Assembly: GCA_017419405.1 (NCBI GenBank)
Contig: JAFOLH010000003.1
Coordinates: forward strand, 62,001-126,000
Length of the DNA stretch: 64,000 bases
Direction of reading: 5' to 3'
From: Renibacterium sp.
Lineage (GTDB): Bacteria; Actinomycetota; Actinomycetes; Actinomycetales; Micrococcaceae
A program made the translations under genes and the position numbers. The notes beneath the pieces are model-generated. The model did not search any database. It was not told where the DNA came from and saw only the letters and a program-made list of their open reading frames with translations. Positions within the stretch are counted from its first letter, which is position 1; every line of letters begins with the position of its first letter. Shown here piece by piece: positions 48,813 to 59,050 of the stretch.

Positions 48813-51566
48813 CTAGCGGCGGCTGCCGGCTTTTGCCTTGGCCGCCGGACGCTTGGCCGGTCGCTTGACCGGCCCTTTGGCGCGCTTCTCGGCCAGAAGT
48901 TCGACTGCGCGCTCCCGGGTGAGCTCTTCGATCGACGTCGACCGCGGCACCGTGATGTTGGTTTCGCCATCGGTGATGTACGGGCCGAAGCGGCCTTCCT
49001 TCACCACGATCTTCTTGCCCGACGTCGGGTCGTCGCCGAATTCGGCGAGCGGCGGCACCGCGGCACGGGCGCCGCGTTGTTTCGGCTGCGAATAGATCTC
49101 CAGGGCTTGTTCCAACGTGATCGTGAAGATCTCTTCTTCGGAACCGATCGAGCGCGAATCGCTGCCCTTCTTCAGATACGGGCCGAAGCGGCCGTTCTGC
49201 ACCGTGATTTCGTTGCCTTCGGCGTCGGCGCCGAGCACCCGGGGCAGGGACATGAGCTGCAGCGCTTCGGCCAAGGTCACCGACTCCACGCTCATCGAGG
49301 CGAACAGCGAACCGGTGCGCGGTTTGGCCTTGACCGGCTTCTTCGGCGGCTTCGGCTTGCCGTTCTTGTAGTATTCGACCGGCGCGTTGGCCAACTCCTC
49401 AGCCGTGGGCTCCGGGATGATCTCGGTGACATAGGCGCCGTAACGGCCGTTCTTGGCCACCACAGCGCGCCCGGTGACCGGGTCGTTGCCGAGCACGCGC
49501 TCCTCCGGGGCTGCCGTGTTGATCAACTCGATCGCCTTCTCGGCGGTCAACTCGTCCGGGGCCAAGTCCTCCGGCACGTTCGCCCGCTCCGGCTCGGTGC
49601 CCTCCGGGGAATCCATCGGCACCGGCTTTTCCAGGTAGGGACCGAATTTGCCCACCCGCAGCGTGATGCCTTCGGCGATCGGCACCGAATTGATCTCCCG
49701 GGCGTCGATTTCGCCCAGATTGTTCACGATCGGCAGCAAACCGGAACCGTCGTCGTTGCCGAAATAGAAGAGCTTGAGCCAGTGCGGCCCGGTCTCTTCG
49801 CCACGGGAAATCCGGTCCAGGTCTTCTTCCATCCCGGCAGTGAAGTCGTAGTCCACGTAGTTCTGGAAATACTGCTCCAACAGCCGCACCACCGAGAAGG
49901 CGACCCAGCTCGGCACCAAGGCGGAACCGCGCTGGCTCACGTAGCCGCGGTCCATGATCGTGGAGATCGTCGCGGCATACGTCGAAGGACGGCCGATGCC
50001 GCGCTCTTCGAGAGTCTTCACCAGCGACGCTTCGGTGTAGCGCGGCGGCGGCGAGGTCTCATGCCCGACGGCGTCGAGCACCTGCGCTTCGAGCGCGTCC
50101 TGAGCGGCCAGGTTCGGCAGTCGGCCGCCGTCGGAGTCGGCGTCGTCCTTATTCCGGCCCTCGTCCCGGCCTTCTTCATAGGCGGCCAGGAAGCCTTGGA
50201 AGGTGATCACGGTTCCGGAGGCGGCGAACTCGGCGTCGTGCTTTTTCCCATCGGCACCGGCTGCCGACGTGGCACCCAACCGGACCGAAGCGGTGGACCC
50301 CTTGGCGTCGGCCATCTGGGACGCCACGGTGCGCTTCCAGATCAATTCGTAGAGTTTGAACTCGTCCGAGCTGAGCGCTTTGGCGACCTGTGCTGGAATC
50401 CGGAACGAATCGCCGGCCGGGCGGATCGCCTCATGCGCCTCTTGGGCGTTTTTGGCTTTGCCCGCGTAGACCCGCGGTGCATCCGGCACGAAGGACGGAT
50501 CGTACAGCTCTGCGGCCTGACGGCGGGCGGCGTTGACGGCCTGGGCGCTCAACGCCGTCGAATCGGTACGCATATAAGTGATGTAGCCGTTTTCGTACAG
50601 GCTCTGCGCCACCCGCATGGTCACCCGGGCGGAGAAACGCAGCTTGCGGGCCGCTTCCTGCTGCAGCGTCGAGGTGGTGAACGGCGCCGCCGGGCGGCGG
50701 GTGTAAGGCTTGTGCTCTACGGAACGGACTGCGAACTCGGCGTTTTGCAGGCCTTCGGCCAGAGCCGTAGCCGCGGCTGAATCGAGGTGCGCCACGCCCT
50801 TGCCGGTCAGCGCTCCGGTGTCGCTGAAGTCCCGCCCAGTGGCGACCCGCGCGCCGTCGAGGGCAACCAGCTTCGCTTTGAACGCCTGCGCCGATCCGAC
50901 CGGGGAGAATTCGCCCAGCAAATCCCAATACTCCGCGGAACGGAAGGCCATCCGCTCGCGTTCCCGCTCGACGACCAGCCTGGTGGCCACCGACTGCACC
51001 CGGCCCGCGGACAGCCCGCGGGAAACCTTGCGCCAGAGCACCGGGGAAATTTCATAACCGTAGAGCCGGTCCAGGACGCGTCGGGTTTCCTGCGCATCGA
51101 CCATCGGCATATCGACGTCGCGCAGTTCGCCCATCGCGCGTTGGATGGCTTCCTTGGTGATTTCCGGGAAGGTCAGCCGATAGACCGGCACCTTGGGTTT
51201 GAGCACCTCGAGCAGATGCCAGGCAATCGCTTCGCCTTCGCGGTCGCCGTCAGTTGCCAGATAAAGTTCGTCGGCGTCTTTGAGCGCCGCTTTGAGCTCG
51301 GCGACGCGCTTCTTCTTGTCGACCGGGACCACGTAGTACGGCTCGAAGTTGTTGTCCAGATCGACGGCGAACTTGCCCACCGAGGATTTCTTCAACTCGG
51401 CAGGGAGGTCCGAAGGCTGCGGCAGATCGCGGATATGGCCGTAGGAGGCTTCGACCTCGAAGCCCTCGCCGAGATAGCCGGCAATGGTCTTGCCCTTTGC
51501 CGGGGACTCCACGATAACCAGCTTCTTGCCGGTCAATGCGCGCTTGCTAGATGCCTTGGTGGGCAC
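48813..51566 (-). CDS. topA: DNA topoisomerase I
   Basis: Relaxes negative supercoils. About 917 residues: TOPRIM domain (KKLVIVESPAKGKTIAGYLG, then YLATDGDREGEAIAWHL), catalytic Tyr331 in YITYMRTDST, and C-terminal repeats (LRVGKFGPYLEKPVP, VAKNGRYGAYVTEII, VQNGRFGPYLKKG, VKEGRFGPYITDGE) without zinc Cys clusters. A Lys/Arg/Ala tail ends the protein, as in actinobacterial enzymes. GTG at 51566 follows GGAGAAAC; an ORF to 51626 has no better start. Confidence 0.96.
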   Translation of the reverse strand: MPTKASSKRALTGKKLVIVESPAKGKTIAGYLGEGFEVEASYGHIRDLPQPSDLPAELKKSSVGKFAVDLDNNFEPYYVVPVDKKKRVAELKAALKDADELYLATDGDREGEAIAWHLLEVLKPKVPVYRLTFPEITKEAIQRAMGELRDVDMPMVDAQETRRVLDRLYGYEISPVLWRKVSRGLSAGRVQSVATRLVVERERERMAFRSAEYWDLLGEFSPVGSAQAFKAKLVALDGARVATGRDFSDTGALTGKGVAHLDSAAATALAEGLQNAEFAVRSVEHKPYTRRPAAPFTTSTLQQEAARKLRFSARVTMRVAQSLYENGYITYMRTDSTALSAQAVNAARRQAAELYDPSFVPDAPRVYAGKAKNAQEAHEAIRPAGDSFRIPAQVAKALSSDEFKLYELIWKRTVASQMADAKGSTASVRLGATSAAGADGKKHDAEFAASGTVITFQGFLAAYEEGRDEGRNKDDADSDGGRLPNLAAQDALEAQVLDAVGHETSPPPRYTEASLVKTLEERGIGRPSTYAATISTIMDRGYVSQRGSALVPSWVAFSVVRLLEQYFQNYVDYDFTAGMEEDLDRISRGEETGPHWLKLFYFGNDDGSGLLPIVNNLGEIDAREINSVPIAEGITLRVGKFGPYLEKPVPMDSPEGTEPERANVPEDLAPDELTAEKAIELINTAAPEERVLGNDPVTGRAVVAKNGRYGAYVTEIIPEPTAEELANAPVEYYKNGKPKPPKKPVKAKPRTGSLFASMSVESVTLAEALQLMSLPRVLGADAEGNEITVQNGRFGPYLKKGSDSRSIGSEEEIFTITLEQALEIYSQPKQRGARAAVPPLAEFGDDPTSGKKIVVKEGRFGPYITDGETNITVPRSTSIEELTRERAVELLAEKRAKGPVKRPAKRPAAKAKAGSRR

Positions 51567-51695
51567 GTTTCTCCTACGGTATTGCTGAAAGTTCTGTTCT
51601 CGATGCTGCCTTCGGACCGGGTTCAACGGCCTCGGTCCAAAAACCTAGTTCACCATACATTAGGCGAGATTGACGCCAGCCACCGGCTCCAGCAC

Positions 51696-52352
51696 TCATT
51701 GTCGAAGCCAGGTCAGCACCGCCAGTACCCTGCGATGGTCCTCGGCCGACGGCGGAAGGTCGAGTTTCGCGAAGATCGAAGAGATGTGTTTTTCGACTGC
51801 GCCCGAGGAGACCACCAGCTGTTCGCCGATCGCCGCATTGCTCCGGCCTTCGGCGATCAGCCCCATGACCTCACGCTCGCGCGCAGTGAGGTCGTGCAAG
51901 GGCCCTTTGGCATTCCCGGCGAACAATGCGGAGACGACTTCCGGGTCCAGCACCGTGCCGCCGGCATGCACCCGTTGCAGGGCGTCGGCGAGTTCGTCGA
52001 CATCGGTGACCCGGTCCTTGAGCAGGTAGCCGACACCCCGGCCGGCGCCCGCCGTGGCCAGCAGGTCCCGGGCGTAGGCCAGTTCCACGTATTGCGAAAG
52101 CACCAGGACCCCGATCCCGGAATTCCGGGATCTGATCTGCAAGGCCGCGCGCAGCCCCTCGTCGCTGTGCCCCGGCGGCATCCGGACGTCGGTGACCACC
52201 AGCTCGGGTTCGGCCTGGGCGACCGCGGTCAGCAACGATTCGGCATCGCCGACCGCCGCCGCGACTTGATAGCCGGCCTCACCAAGCAGCCGCACCAATC
52301 CTTCGCGCAGCAACACGGAATCTTCGGCAAGCACAACTCTGATCGCAGTCAC
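51696..52352 (-). CDS. NarL/LuxR-type response regulator
   Basis: 218 residues. Receiver domain (IRVVLAEDSVLLREGLVRLLGE; phospho-Asp in VTDVRMP, about residue 55; Lys in LKDRVTD) and C-terminal HTH (LTAREREVMGLIAEGRSNAAIGEQLVVSSGAVEKHISSIFAKL). Cognate of the histidine kinase encoded 43 bp upstream on the same strand. Signal and targets unknown. Confidence 0.92.
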   Translation of the reverse strand: MTAIRVVLAEDSVLLREGLVRLLGEAGYQVAAAVGDAESLLTAVAQAEPELVVTDVRMPPGHSDEGLRAALQIRSRNSGIGVLVLSQYVELAYARDLLATAGAGRGVGYLLKDRVTDVDELADALQRVHAGGTVLDPEVVSALFAGNAKGPLHDLTAREREVMGLIAEGRSNAAIGEQLVVSSGAVEKHISSIFAKLDLPPSAEDHRRVLAVLTWLRQ

Positions 52353-52395
52353 GCATCTCAGCGTAGTCCCTGCCCAGCCGCGGGACTTCGCCGGT

Positions 52396-53766
52396 TCAGC
52401 CCGCCAGCGGCAGGGTGAGCGAGACCGTGGTTCCCGATCCGTCCGAAACCAGTTCGAGGCTGCCGCCGTTGGCGACTGCGCGTTCCTGCAACCCGACCAG
52501 CCCGTGCCCTTTGCCCAAATGCGCTCCGCCTTGGCCGTCGTCGGCGATCTGCACGGTCAGCTGCCCCGGCTCCTTGCGCAGGGTGACTTCGGCGCACGTC
52601 GCGTGCGCGTGCTTGGCCACATTCGTCAGCGATTCCGCGATCACGAAGTAGGCGGTGTTCTCGATGTTCTCGGCCAGTCTGCGTTTGCCCAGGCCTTCCA
52701 CGCGGACCGTGACCGGGACCGGAGTGCGGGCGGCCGCTGCTTCCACGGCCGCCGGCAGCCCGCGGTCCACCAGGATCGGCGGCGCGATCCCCCGGGATAT
52801 CGCGCGCAGCTCGCCCAAGGTGTCCTGGGTCTGCTTCAACGCTTCGGCCACCAGTTCGCTGGCCCCGGCCTCCCCCCGGGCCAATCGGCGCTGTGCTGAT
52901 TTCAGATCCATCGAAACCCGGACCAGCCGCTGCTGCGGGCCGTCGTGGATGTCCCGTTCCAAGCGGCGCAGGTTTCCGGCTTCCGCGGCCACTGCGGAAT
53001 CCCGGGATGCCTCGGCACGCCGGACTTGTTCTTTGAGCACCGACGATTGGTTGGTCAGCATGGAACTTGCGAAGACCCGAAGCAGCAACGCCGATCCTTT
53101 GAGCACGAACGGCAGGGTGACGATGAAGAAGAGGCCGATTCCGACGTCGATCCAGTCGTGGTAAACCGGGTTGACGCCGAGCAGGTCCCAAAGATCCCGG
53201 TTGTCCTCGGGCAGGAACCGTTTCCAGTAAAACGCGGTGAGTTCGCCGGGCCCGGTCAACAGCCAGGTCAGCGCCAGGCAGAAGACCGCGATCCGGATCG
53301 GGAACACCAACACCGCGTGGATGGCCTCGCGCCAGCGCAGCGAATCGCTCAGCGGGGTGAGCAGGCCTTTTTGGCCGCGGGACACGATTTGCTTGTAAAC
53401 GTGCGGCGGCAACGGCCCCCGGTTCCATTCGGCCAGGTTTCGCTCGGCTGCGGCGAAGAAGCTGGCGCAGAACAGGCAACCGATCAGCACGAAGAGCCCC
53501 AGATAGATCACCAGGGTGCCGACCCCGGCCGAGAACAGCGTCACGACGACCGAGAATGCGGGAATCGAGACGAAGAACGAGGCCAGACTGTAACCGAGAT
53601 CGCGGCCGAGTTGCCGGAAAAAACCGAGCCGGTGCGGTGCGGCGGCCGGGCCGGCCGGGGCGTCGAAGTCGGCGGCAATCAGCGGCGTTCCAGCCGGAAC
53701 AGCGCGCGGAATTTCTGGACTGGGCACGGGCGGTTCCTTGGAATCGGTCTCAACAACGGTATGCAT
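52396..53766 (-). CDS. Sensor histidine kinase (HisKA_3, PF13796-type sensor domain)
   Basis: 456 residues. N-terminal membrane part with about four helices (LGYSLASFFVSIPAFSVVVTLFSAGVGTLVIYLGLFVLIGCLFCASFF) is the putative actinobacterial 'Sensor' domain. The phosphoacceptor is in RRLERDIHDGPQQRL (about residue 270), and the HATPase carries NVAKHAHA and IADDGQGGAHLGKGHGLVGLQERA. Ends 43 bp before its response regulator. Signal unknown. Confidence 0.92.
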   Translation of the reverse strand: MHTVVETDSKEPPVPSPEIPRAVPAGTPLIAADFDAPAGPAAAPHRLGFFRQLGRDLGYSLASFFVSIPAFSVVVTLFSAGVGTLVIYLGLFVLIGCLFCASFFAAAERNLAEWNRGPLPPHVYKQIVSRGQKGLLTPLSDSLRWREAIHAVLVFPIRIAVFCLALTWLLTGPGELTAFYWKRFLPEDNRDLWDLLGVNPVYHDWIDVGIGLFFIVTLPFVLKGSALLLRVFASSMLTNQSSVLKEQVRRAEASRDSAVAAEAGNLRRLERDIHDGPQQRLVRVSMDLKSAQRRLARGEAGASELVAEALKQTQDTLGELRAISRGIAPPILVDRGLPAAVEAAAARTPVPVTVRVEGLGKRRLAENIENTAYFVIAESLTNVAKHAHATCAEVTLRKEPGQLTVQIADDGQGGAHLGKGHGLVGLQERAVANGGSLELVSDGSGTTVSLTLPLAG

Positions 53767-53869
53767 GACTCAAGCTTGCCGTCCGCCGCCCCGCCGCGCA
53801 CTGGTGCATGCGGCCGTTTTGCTGAGCGGACCTCCCCCACAGCAGGGTAGGGCTAACCCCCGGGATGCG

Positions 53870-54454
53870 CTACTCCGGGCCGGAGCCGGAGCGCTCGGCC
53901 GGCTCCGGAACGAAGGCCATGTGCAGGTACATCTGCGGCTCCGCGGATCCTTCGCCCAACTTCCGGTACCGCTCGACCAGGGCATGGTAGTCCCGGACGA
54001 ATTCCGCTTGCTGCGCCCGGCTCAGCTTCAGCTTCGCCGAGGTCATCACGGTCGCCGGAACTGCTTCGGCGCCGGAAGCTTCCAGCGATGCCGAGGCGGC
54101 GGCGATCCGTTCCCGGAGCTGATTCAGTTGCAGGCCCACCAGGGTTCCGTTCAAGCGCGCCACCGCGGCCATCCCGTCCCCCACCCGCAGAGTTTCCGCT
54201 ACCGCTTCCCACCGCCGTTCCCGGCCGTCCCCGACGGCACCGCTGCGCCGGAGGTAGCCCCACTTCTCCAAAGCCCTGAGGTGGTAGCTCATGGCGCTTG
54301 GCGTACCGCCGAATCGAACCGCCAACTCGGTTGCCGTGTAACTGCGATCGGAGCCGAAGAGCTCGTCGATGACTTCCAGACGGAGCTGATGGGCCAGGGC
54401 GCGGATGGCTTGCGGCTCGGTGATGACGAGTACTGACGGTTCATCCTCGGACAT
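53870..54454 (-). CDS. ArsR-like winged-helix regulator
   Basis: 194 residues. N-terminal winged HTH: IRALAHQLRLEVIDELFGSDRSYTATELAVRFGGTPSAMSYHLRALEKWGYLRR (about residues 14-70). The C-terminal part has no motif I recognise. Divergent from the MFS transporter gene, with 69 bp between; likely its repressor. The dyad GATGTC-TTT-GACATC lies between them. Confidence 0.87.
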   Translation of the reverse strand: MSEDEPSVLVITEPQAIRALAHQLRLEVIDELFGSDRSYTATELAVRFGGTPSAMSYHLRALEKWGYLRRSGAVGDGRERRWEAVAETLRVGDGMAAVARLNGTLVGLQLNQLRERIAAASASLEASGAEAVPATVMTSAKLKLSRAQQAEFVRDYHALVERYRKLGEGSAEPQMYLHMAFVPEPAERSGSGPE

Positions 54455-54480
54455 CTGCCCAGCCTAACGAATTTTTGAAA

Positions 54481-54495
54481 GATGTCTTTGACATC
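54481..54495. promoter_or_regulatory. Possible operator between the HTH and MFS genes
   Basis: Perfect 6-bp arms GATGTC and GACATC around TTT, in an AT-rich 69-bp intergenic region. Candidate binding site for the winged-helix regulator. Confidence 0.5.
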
Positions 54496-54523
54496 CTTTT
54501 CATGAAGCATTAGTTTCATATTT

Positions 54524-55810
54524 GTGAAAGACTCACTTCATAAATATTCGACCCGAGTGGACACCGCGAGTCGGGACTTTTTCATCACGAACGCAGCGCG
54601 CTTCGTTTCCACCGTCGGCTACACCGCGGTCGTCGTGGCGATCATGCTGGAAATCCAGCGCAATTTTCCCGATCCCGGCTTCGGCCCCTGGGCGATCACC
54701 GGCTATCTGGCCCTGGCCACCTTGCCAGCCGTATTGCTCGCCCCATGGGCTGGGAAACTGGCAGACACCCACGATTCGCGTCTGCTGGCCGGCTTCGCCG
54801 CCGGGACCAGTCTGGCCGCGGCCGCGCTGATGGCAACCAGTACGCACTTGTTGGCCAATCCGCTGCCGGCGCTCTTCGGGCTCACGGTGCTGCTGGAAGC
54901 CGCCACGGTTCTGGGCACACCCACCTGGCAAGCGCTGCTGCCCCGGATCGTCGGCGAAGACCGGACTCCCCGCGCCATGGGGAACCTGCAGGCCACGCTG
55001 ATGCTGGCCGGGCTGGTGGGTCCGGCGCTGGGCGGGCTGCTGACCGGTGCCGGCGGTTTGCCAGTAGTATTCTGGGCGGCTGCGGCAGGGTATCTCGGCC
55101 TCTTGGCCGGCGCTCTGCTCCTTCGCACCCGTCGGTCTTTGCGGGCGGAATCTGCAAGCCTCGATACCGGACGGGACTCGCCGAAGCTCTTGGACGGCCT
55201 CCGTGAACTGTCCGCCGACCGGGTACTGCAGGTCGTGCTCGGCTCACTGGTGGTGGTGACCCTCTTCGGCAGCGCGGTCAACGTCTTCGAGGTCTTCCTG
55301 GTGCGGGAGACGCTCGGCGGCAGTGAAATCGACTACGGATTGCTCACCTCGATCATCGGCGCCGGATTGATCGCCGGGTCAATGCTCGCCGGCTGGATCC
55401 GTTCCGACCAAGTCCGTCTGGCGGCGTTCTTCGGCGCCGCCGCAGGCACGTCGATCTGCTTCTGCCTCATGGGGTTGGCACCGACCATGCTGCTGCTCTT
55501 CCTCGCCGGAGCAGCCGCGGGCTTCGGCATCGGCGTCCTCAACGCGGCCTTCGGAGCTCTGGTCATCAAACGCACTTCGGAACACCGGCGCGGCCAAGTC
55601 AGTTCGATCACCCAAGCCCTCAGCCGGGCGGCGGCGCTCGGCGCCCTGGGCTTGGGCGGATTCCTGGGCAGCGTCTTCGGTCCCCGGATCGGGTTCGTGG
55701 CCAGCGGCAGCGCTGCTCTGCTGGCCAGCTTGTGCGGCGCTGCGCTGTTGCTACTGCGGTTCCGGGAGCAGGAATCCGTCGAGCAACAACTCGCGGACCG
55801 GGTCGAGTAA
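54524..55810 (+). CDS. MFS transporter, probable drug efflux
   Basis: 428 residues with about twelve hydrophobic helices in two halves. Typical motif A-like loop: APWAGKLADTHDSRLLAGF (about residues 72-90). The N-terminus (SRDFFITNAARFVSTVGYTAVVVAIMLEIQ) resembles the MacB-like/enterobactin-exporter MFS group. Substrate unknown. Its 3' end overlaps the convergent methyltransferase gene by 60 bp. GTG start. Confidence 0.88.
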   Translation: MKDSLHKYSTRVDTASRDFFITNAARFVSTVGYTAVVVAIMLEIQRNFPDPGFGPWAITGYLALATLPAVLLAPWAGKLADTHDSRLLAGFAAGTSLAAAALMATSTHLLANPLPALFGLTVLLEAATVLGTPTWQALLPRIVGEDRTPRAMGNLQATLMLAGLVGPALGGLLTGAGGLPVVFWAAAAGYLGLLAGALLLRTRRSLRAESASLDTGRDSPKLLDGLRELSADRVLQVVLGSLVVVTLFGSAVNVFEVFLVRETLGGSEIDYGLLTSIIGAGLIAGSMLAGWIRSDQVRLAAFFGAAAGTSICFCLMGLAPTMLLLFLAGAAAGFGIGVLNAAFGALVIKRTSEHRRGQVSSITQALSRAAALGALGLGGFLGSVFGPRIGFVASGSAALLASLCGAALLLLRFREQESVEQQLADRVE

Positions 55811-57304
55811 TGCCAGTTCTACGGCCAGCAATGCCTCCAGCGCGGCAATGATCTGAGCCACCGTGAGAGTCCCGTCGCAGGCTGAGACGAACCCGGCCAG
55901 CTCGCTGCTCAGCAGGGTCGTCCGGCGCAGCCCGGCCCCCTGGCGGAGCAGGATCACCCCGGGATGCTCGGCTCCGGGGCGCTGATGCCGCTCCTCCGTG
56001 ACGTCCTCCGCGACCACCAGCTTGGCAGCCGGCAGATCGTGCCCGGCCAACCAGTCGAAACGCTCGACGGCGGCGGCCAGCGTACTGCCGACCGGCTGTT
56101 CGATCGGATGGCCGATTTCCTCGAACCTGCGCAATCCGGCACCGGGCTGCGGCAATCCGGCTGCCGGTTGCGGGGCCCGCAACCAGATCATGCCGAAGCC
56201 CACCGAGGCGACGCCGCGTTCCGCGAAGTCGCCCAGATAGTCCCGGTAGGCCGCCGCATAGCTTTCCGCGTCGCGCCCCTGGGAAGCATCCTGCAGCCAG
56301 GTTTCGGCATAATGCTCCGGACCCAGCTGCTCCCGCTGGATCACCCAGCATTCGCCGTCGAACCAGCTGGCGAGCCGCTCGTGCCAGGCGGCGTCGCCGG
56401 AATGCACCTCCCAGTTCCCGAGCAACTGGGCGCGTCCACCCGGAGCCAACACTCCGGGCAAGCCCCGGACCAACGACGATACGATCTCGTCGCCGGCCAA
56501 GCCGCCGTCCCGATAGGTGTACTGGTCCTCGGCCGATTCGCCCCGATGCCGCGGCGTGATGACGAACGGCGGGTTGGATACCGCCAGGTCGAATCGCTCA
56601 CCGCGCACCGGCCCAAGCAGGCTGCCTTGACGCAGCGTCACCCGGTCTCCGGGATTCGCCGGGTCGATCCGCAACGCATCGGCATTGAGCAGCAGATTGA
56701 ATTCGGTGAAAGCCAGGGCCCGGGGCGAAATATCCGTGGCCGTGACGTGCCGGGCGTGCCGGAGCAAATGGAAGGTCTGGATGCCGCAGCCGGTGCCCAG
56801 GTCCAAAGCCTTGTCCACCGGCGTCCGGATCGTGCTCTGCGCCAAGGTCAGCGAGGCTTGCCCGATGCCGAGCACATGATCGTGCCGGAGCGCACCGGGC
56901 CGCTGATGCGCGCCCAAATCGCTTGCCACATGGAGCTGGACCTCGCCGTCCTGATCCGTGAATGCATAGGGCCGCAAATCCACCAGGCTGCGCCAGACTC
57001 CGGATTCGACCGCGGCCAATCCCAGGGACTGCAAACCGGCTGCCCTGGTCCGGGGCAGTGCCTCATCGAGTTCCGCCGCACTGGCCGGCAAAGCCAGCAG
57101 GAAGAACCGGATCAGCGTCGCGGTGGGCCCCTGCGCGGCTTCGGCGATCGCCAGTGCCGGGATGAACTGCTCCCGGTTCAGCGCCGCATAGGCGCCCTCG
57201 CCCAGGAACCCGGCGACCCCGTCGATGCTGAAACCGGCATCGGCCAAATCTCTGGAAAGCCCGCTCAGCAAACCCGGTTCCGCTAACGGAGCATCAACTG
57301 TCAC
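55751..57304 (-). CDS. HemK-like SAM-dependent methyltransferase (DUF7059/DUF7782 type)
   Basis: About 517 residues. Central methyltransferase core: LGTGCGIQTFHLLRHARHVTATDISPRALAFTEFN (motif I and II) and the N/Q-methylase SNPPFVITPRHRG. An N-terminal winged-helix-like region (DUF7059) and a C-terminal domain flank it, as in a conserved actinobacterial family of unknown target, likely ribosomal RNA or protein. The GTG at 57304 is supported by TAGAGT 7 nt upstream. Confidence 0.85.
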   Translation of the reverse strand: MTVDAPLAEPGLLSGLSRDLADAGFSIDGVAGFLGEGAYAALNREQFIPALAIAEAAQGPTATLIRFFLLALPASAAELDEALPRTRAAGLQSLGLAAVESGVWRSLVDLRPYAFTDQDGEVQLHVASDLGAHQRPGALRHDHVLGIGQASLTLAQSTIRTPVDKALDLGTGCGIQTFHLLRHARHVTATDISPRALAFTEFNLLLNADALRIDPANPGDRVTLRQGSLLGPVRGERFDLAVSNPPFVITPRHRGESAEDQYTYRDGGLAGDEIVSSLVRGLPGVLAPGGRAQLLGNWEVHSGDAAWHERLASWFDGECWVIQREQLGPEHYAETWLQDASQGRDAESYAAAYRDYLGDFAERGVASVGFGMIWLRAPQPAAGLPQPGAGLRRFEEIGHPIEQPVGSTLAAAVERFDWLAGHDLPAAKLVVAEDVTEERHQRPGAEHPGVILLRQGAGLRRTTLLSSELAGFVSACDGTLTVAQIIAALEALLAVELALLDPVRELLLDGFLLPEPQ

Positions 57305-57504
57305 AACCACAACTCTAGTCAACACGAGCTGCCCGAAAGCGCATTCGTCGAGTCCGAATTCGGCATGATTCCAGCCCGATCCGTGCACCGAGTGGTACAT
57401 TTGCCAAATGTTGCCCAAGAAGCAACATCTGATTACCTTCGGTCGCCCGGCGCTCCCACCCACCGCAGACGCCGGCCGGACTGCACCGCTGACTCAGGGG
57501 AACC

Positions 57505-59022
57505 ATGTCAAAGCACCGTGGCGGAACCGCTTCGAAAACCATCGCCGTGGAAACCCACGGAATCGAATCCATTCCGGACCGGGAGCGGACCGCCAAACCG
57601 CTGGACTTGTTCCGTTTGGCTTTCGGCGGCGCGAACACCTTCGCCACCGCGGTACTCGGCTCGTTCCCGATCGTCTTCGGCCTGTCGTTCTGGCAGGCCC
57701 TGCTGGCCACCGCGCTCGGCTTGCTCGTCGGCGCCGTCGTCCTGACCCCGATGGCACTCTTCGGCCCGGCGACCGGAACCAACAATGCCGTGTCCTCCTC
57801 CGGCCACTTGGGCGTGCACGGCCGCATCGTGGGCTCGTTCCTGTCGTTGCTCACCGCCCTGGCGTTCTTCTCGATCTCGGTCTGGAGTTCCGGCGATGCC
57901 TTGGTCGGCGGCGCGAACCGGCTGATCGGACTGCCGCAGAATCCGGTGACTCTGTCGCTGGCCTACGGCCTGTTCGCGCTCCTGGTCCTGATCGTGTGCA
58001 TCTACGGGTTCCGGTTCATGCTGTGGGTCAACAAAATCGCGGTCGTGGCCGCAACCTTGCTGTTCATCGGCGGCGGATTCGCTTTTTTCAACGCCTTCGA
58101 CCCGGGCTACCCCGGCACCCTCGGAGCTTCCGGCGCGTTCTGGCCCAGCTTCATCGGCTCCGCATTGATCGTGATGGCCAATCCGGTCTCCTTCGGAGCG
58201 TTTCTCGGCGACTGGTCCCGCTACATTCCGGCCTCGACGCCGAAGCGGCGGATCATGGCCGCGGCCTTCCTCTCCCAGATCGCGACCCTGGTGCCATTCG
58301 TCTTCGGCTTGGTCACGGCAACCGTGATCGCACTCCAGGCACCCGGCTGGCTGGAGTCCGGGGACTACGTCGGCGGCCTGCTCAGCATTTCGCCAGGTTG
58401 GTACTTCGCCCCGTTGTGTTTGATCGCCTTGATCGGCGGCATGTCCACCGGGACCACCGCGCTCTACGGCACCGGTCTCGATTTCTCGAGCGTGTTCACC
58501 CGGTTCAGCCGGGTGCAGGCCACGGTCTTCGTCGGAGCACTGGCGATCTGTTTCATCTTCGTGGGCAAATTCGTGTTCAATGCGGTGCAGAGCATCTCGA
58601 CCTTTGCCGCGCTCATCGTGACCTGCACTGCGCCCTGGATGGTGATCATGACGATCGGCTACTTCGTCCGCCGCGGCTGGTACGACAAAGACTCGCTCCA
58701 GGTCTTCAACCGCAAACAGGTCGGCGGCCGCTACTGGTTCGAGCACGGCTGGAATTGGCGGGCCATGATCCCCTGGGGCATCGCCGCAGTCTCGGGGCTG
58801 CTCTTCGCGAATCTGCCGGGCCAGTTCGTCGGCCCGCTGGGCACCCTGGCCGGCGGCGTGGATCTGAGCATTCCGATCTCACTCGGCCTGGCCGGCGTGC
58901 TCTATCTGGCCGCCTTGACGGCGTTCCCGGAGCCCCGCGATGCGTTCGGACCCGACGGGCCCCGGCTGGTCCGGGCCGGCACCGCGAACAACATCCCGAT
59001 TTCCCCGGCCCCCGGGCATTGA
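57505..59022 (+). CDS. NCS1 family purine/cytosine permease
   Basis: Nucleobase:cation symporter, 505 residues, about twelve helices. N-terminal LFRLAFGGANTFATAVLGSFPIVFGLSFWQALLATALGLLVGAVVLTP is the CodB-like core; SSSGHLGVHGRIVGS and the conserved GDWSRYIP follow. It may carry cytosine, uracil or allantoin; the substrate is undetermined. No catabolic partner is adjacent. Transcribed alone, between a divergent methyltransferase and the micro-ORF/PheS-like pair. Confidence 0.88.
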   Translation: MSKHRGGTASKTIAVETHGIESIPDRERTAKPLDLFRLAFGGANTFATAVLGSFPIVFGLSFWQALLATALGLLVGAVVLTPMALFGPATGTNNAVSSSGHLGVHGRIVGSFLSLLTALAFFSISVWSSGDALVGGANRLIGLPQNPVTLSLAYGLFALLVLIVCIYGFRFMLWVNKIAVVAATLLFIGGGFAFFNAFDPGYPGTLGASGAFWPSFIGSALIVMANPVSFGAFLGDWSRYIPASTPKRRIMAAAFLSQIATLVPFVFGLVTATVIALQAPGWLESGDYVGGLLSISPGWYFAPLCLIALIGGMSTGTTALYGTGLDFSSVFTRFSRVQATVFVGALAICFIFVGKFVFNAVQSISTFAALIVTCTAPWMVIMTIGYFVRRGWYDKDSLQVFNRKQVGGRYWFEHGWNWRAMIPWGIAAVSGLLFANLPGQFVGPLGTLAGGVDLSIPISLGLAGVLYLAALTAFPEPRDAFGPDGPRLVRAGTANNIPISPAPGH

Positions 59023-59037
59023 CCGGCATTTCCGGCG

Positions 59038-59043
59038 TATAGT
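59038..59043 (+). promoter_or_regulatory. -10 hexamer of the micro-ORF
   Basis: TATAGT ends 7 nt before the ATG at 59051. That distance would place the transcription start at the start codon. Confidence 0.65.
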
Positions 59044-59050
59044 TGATTCC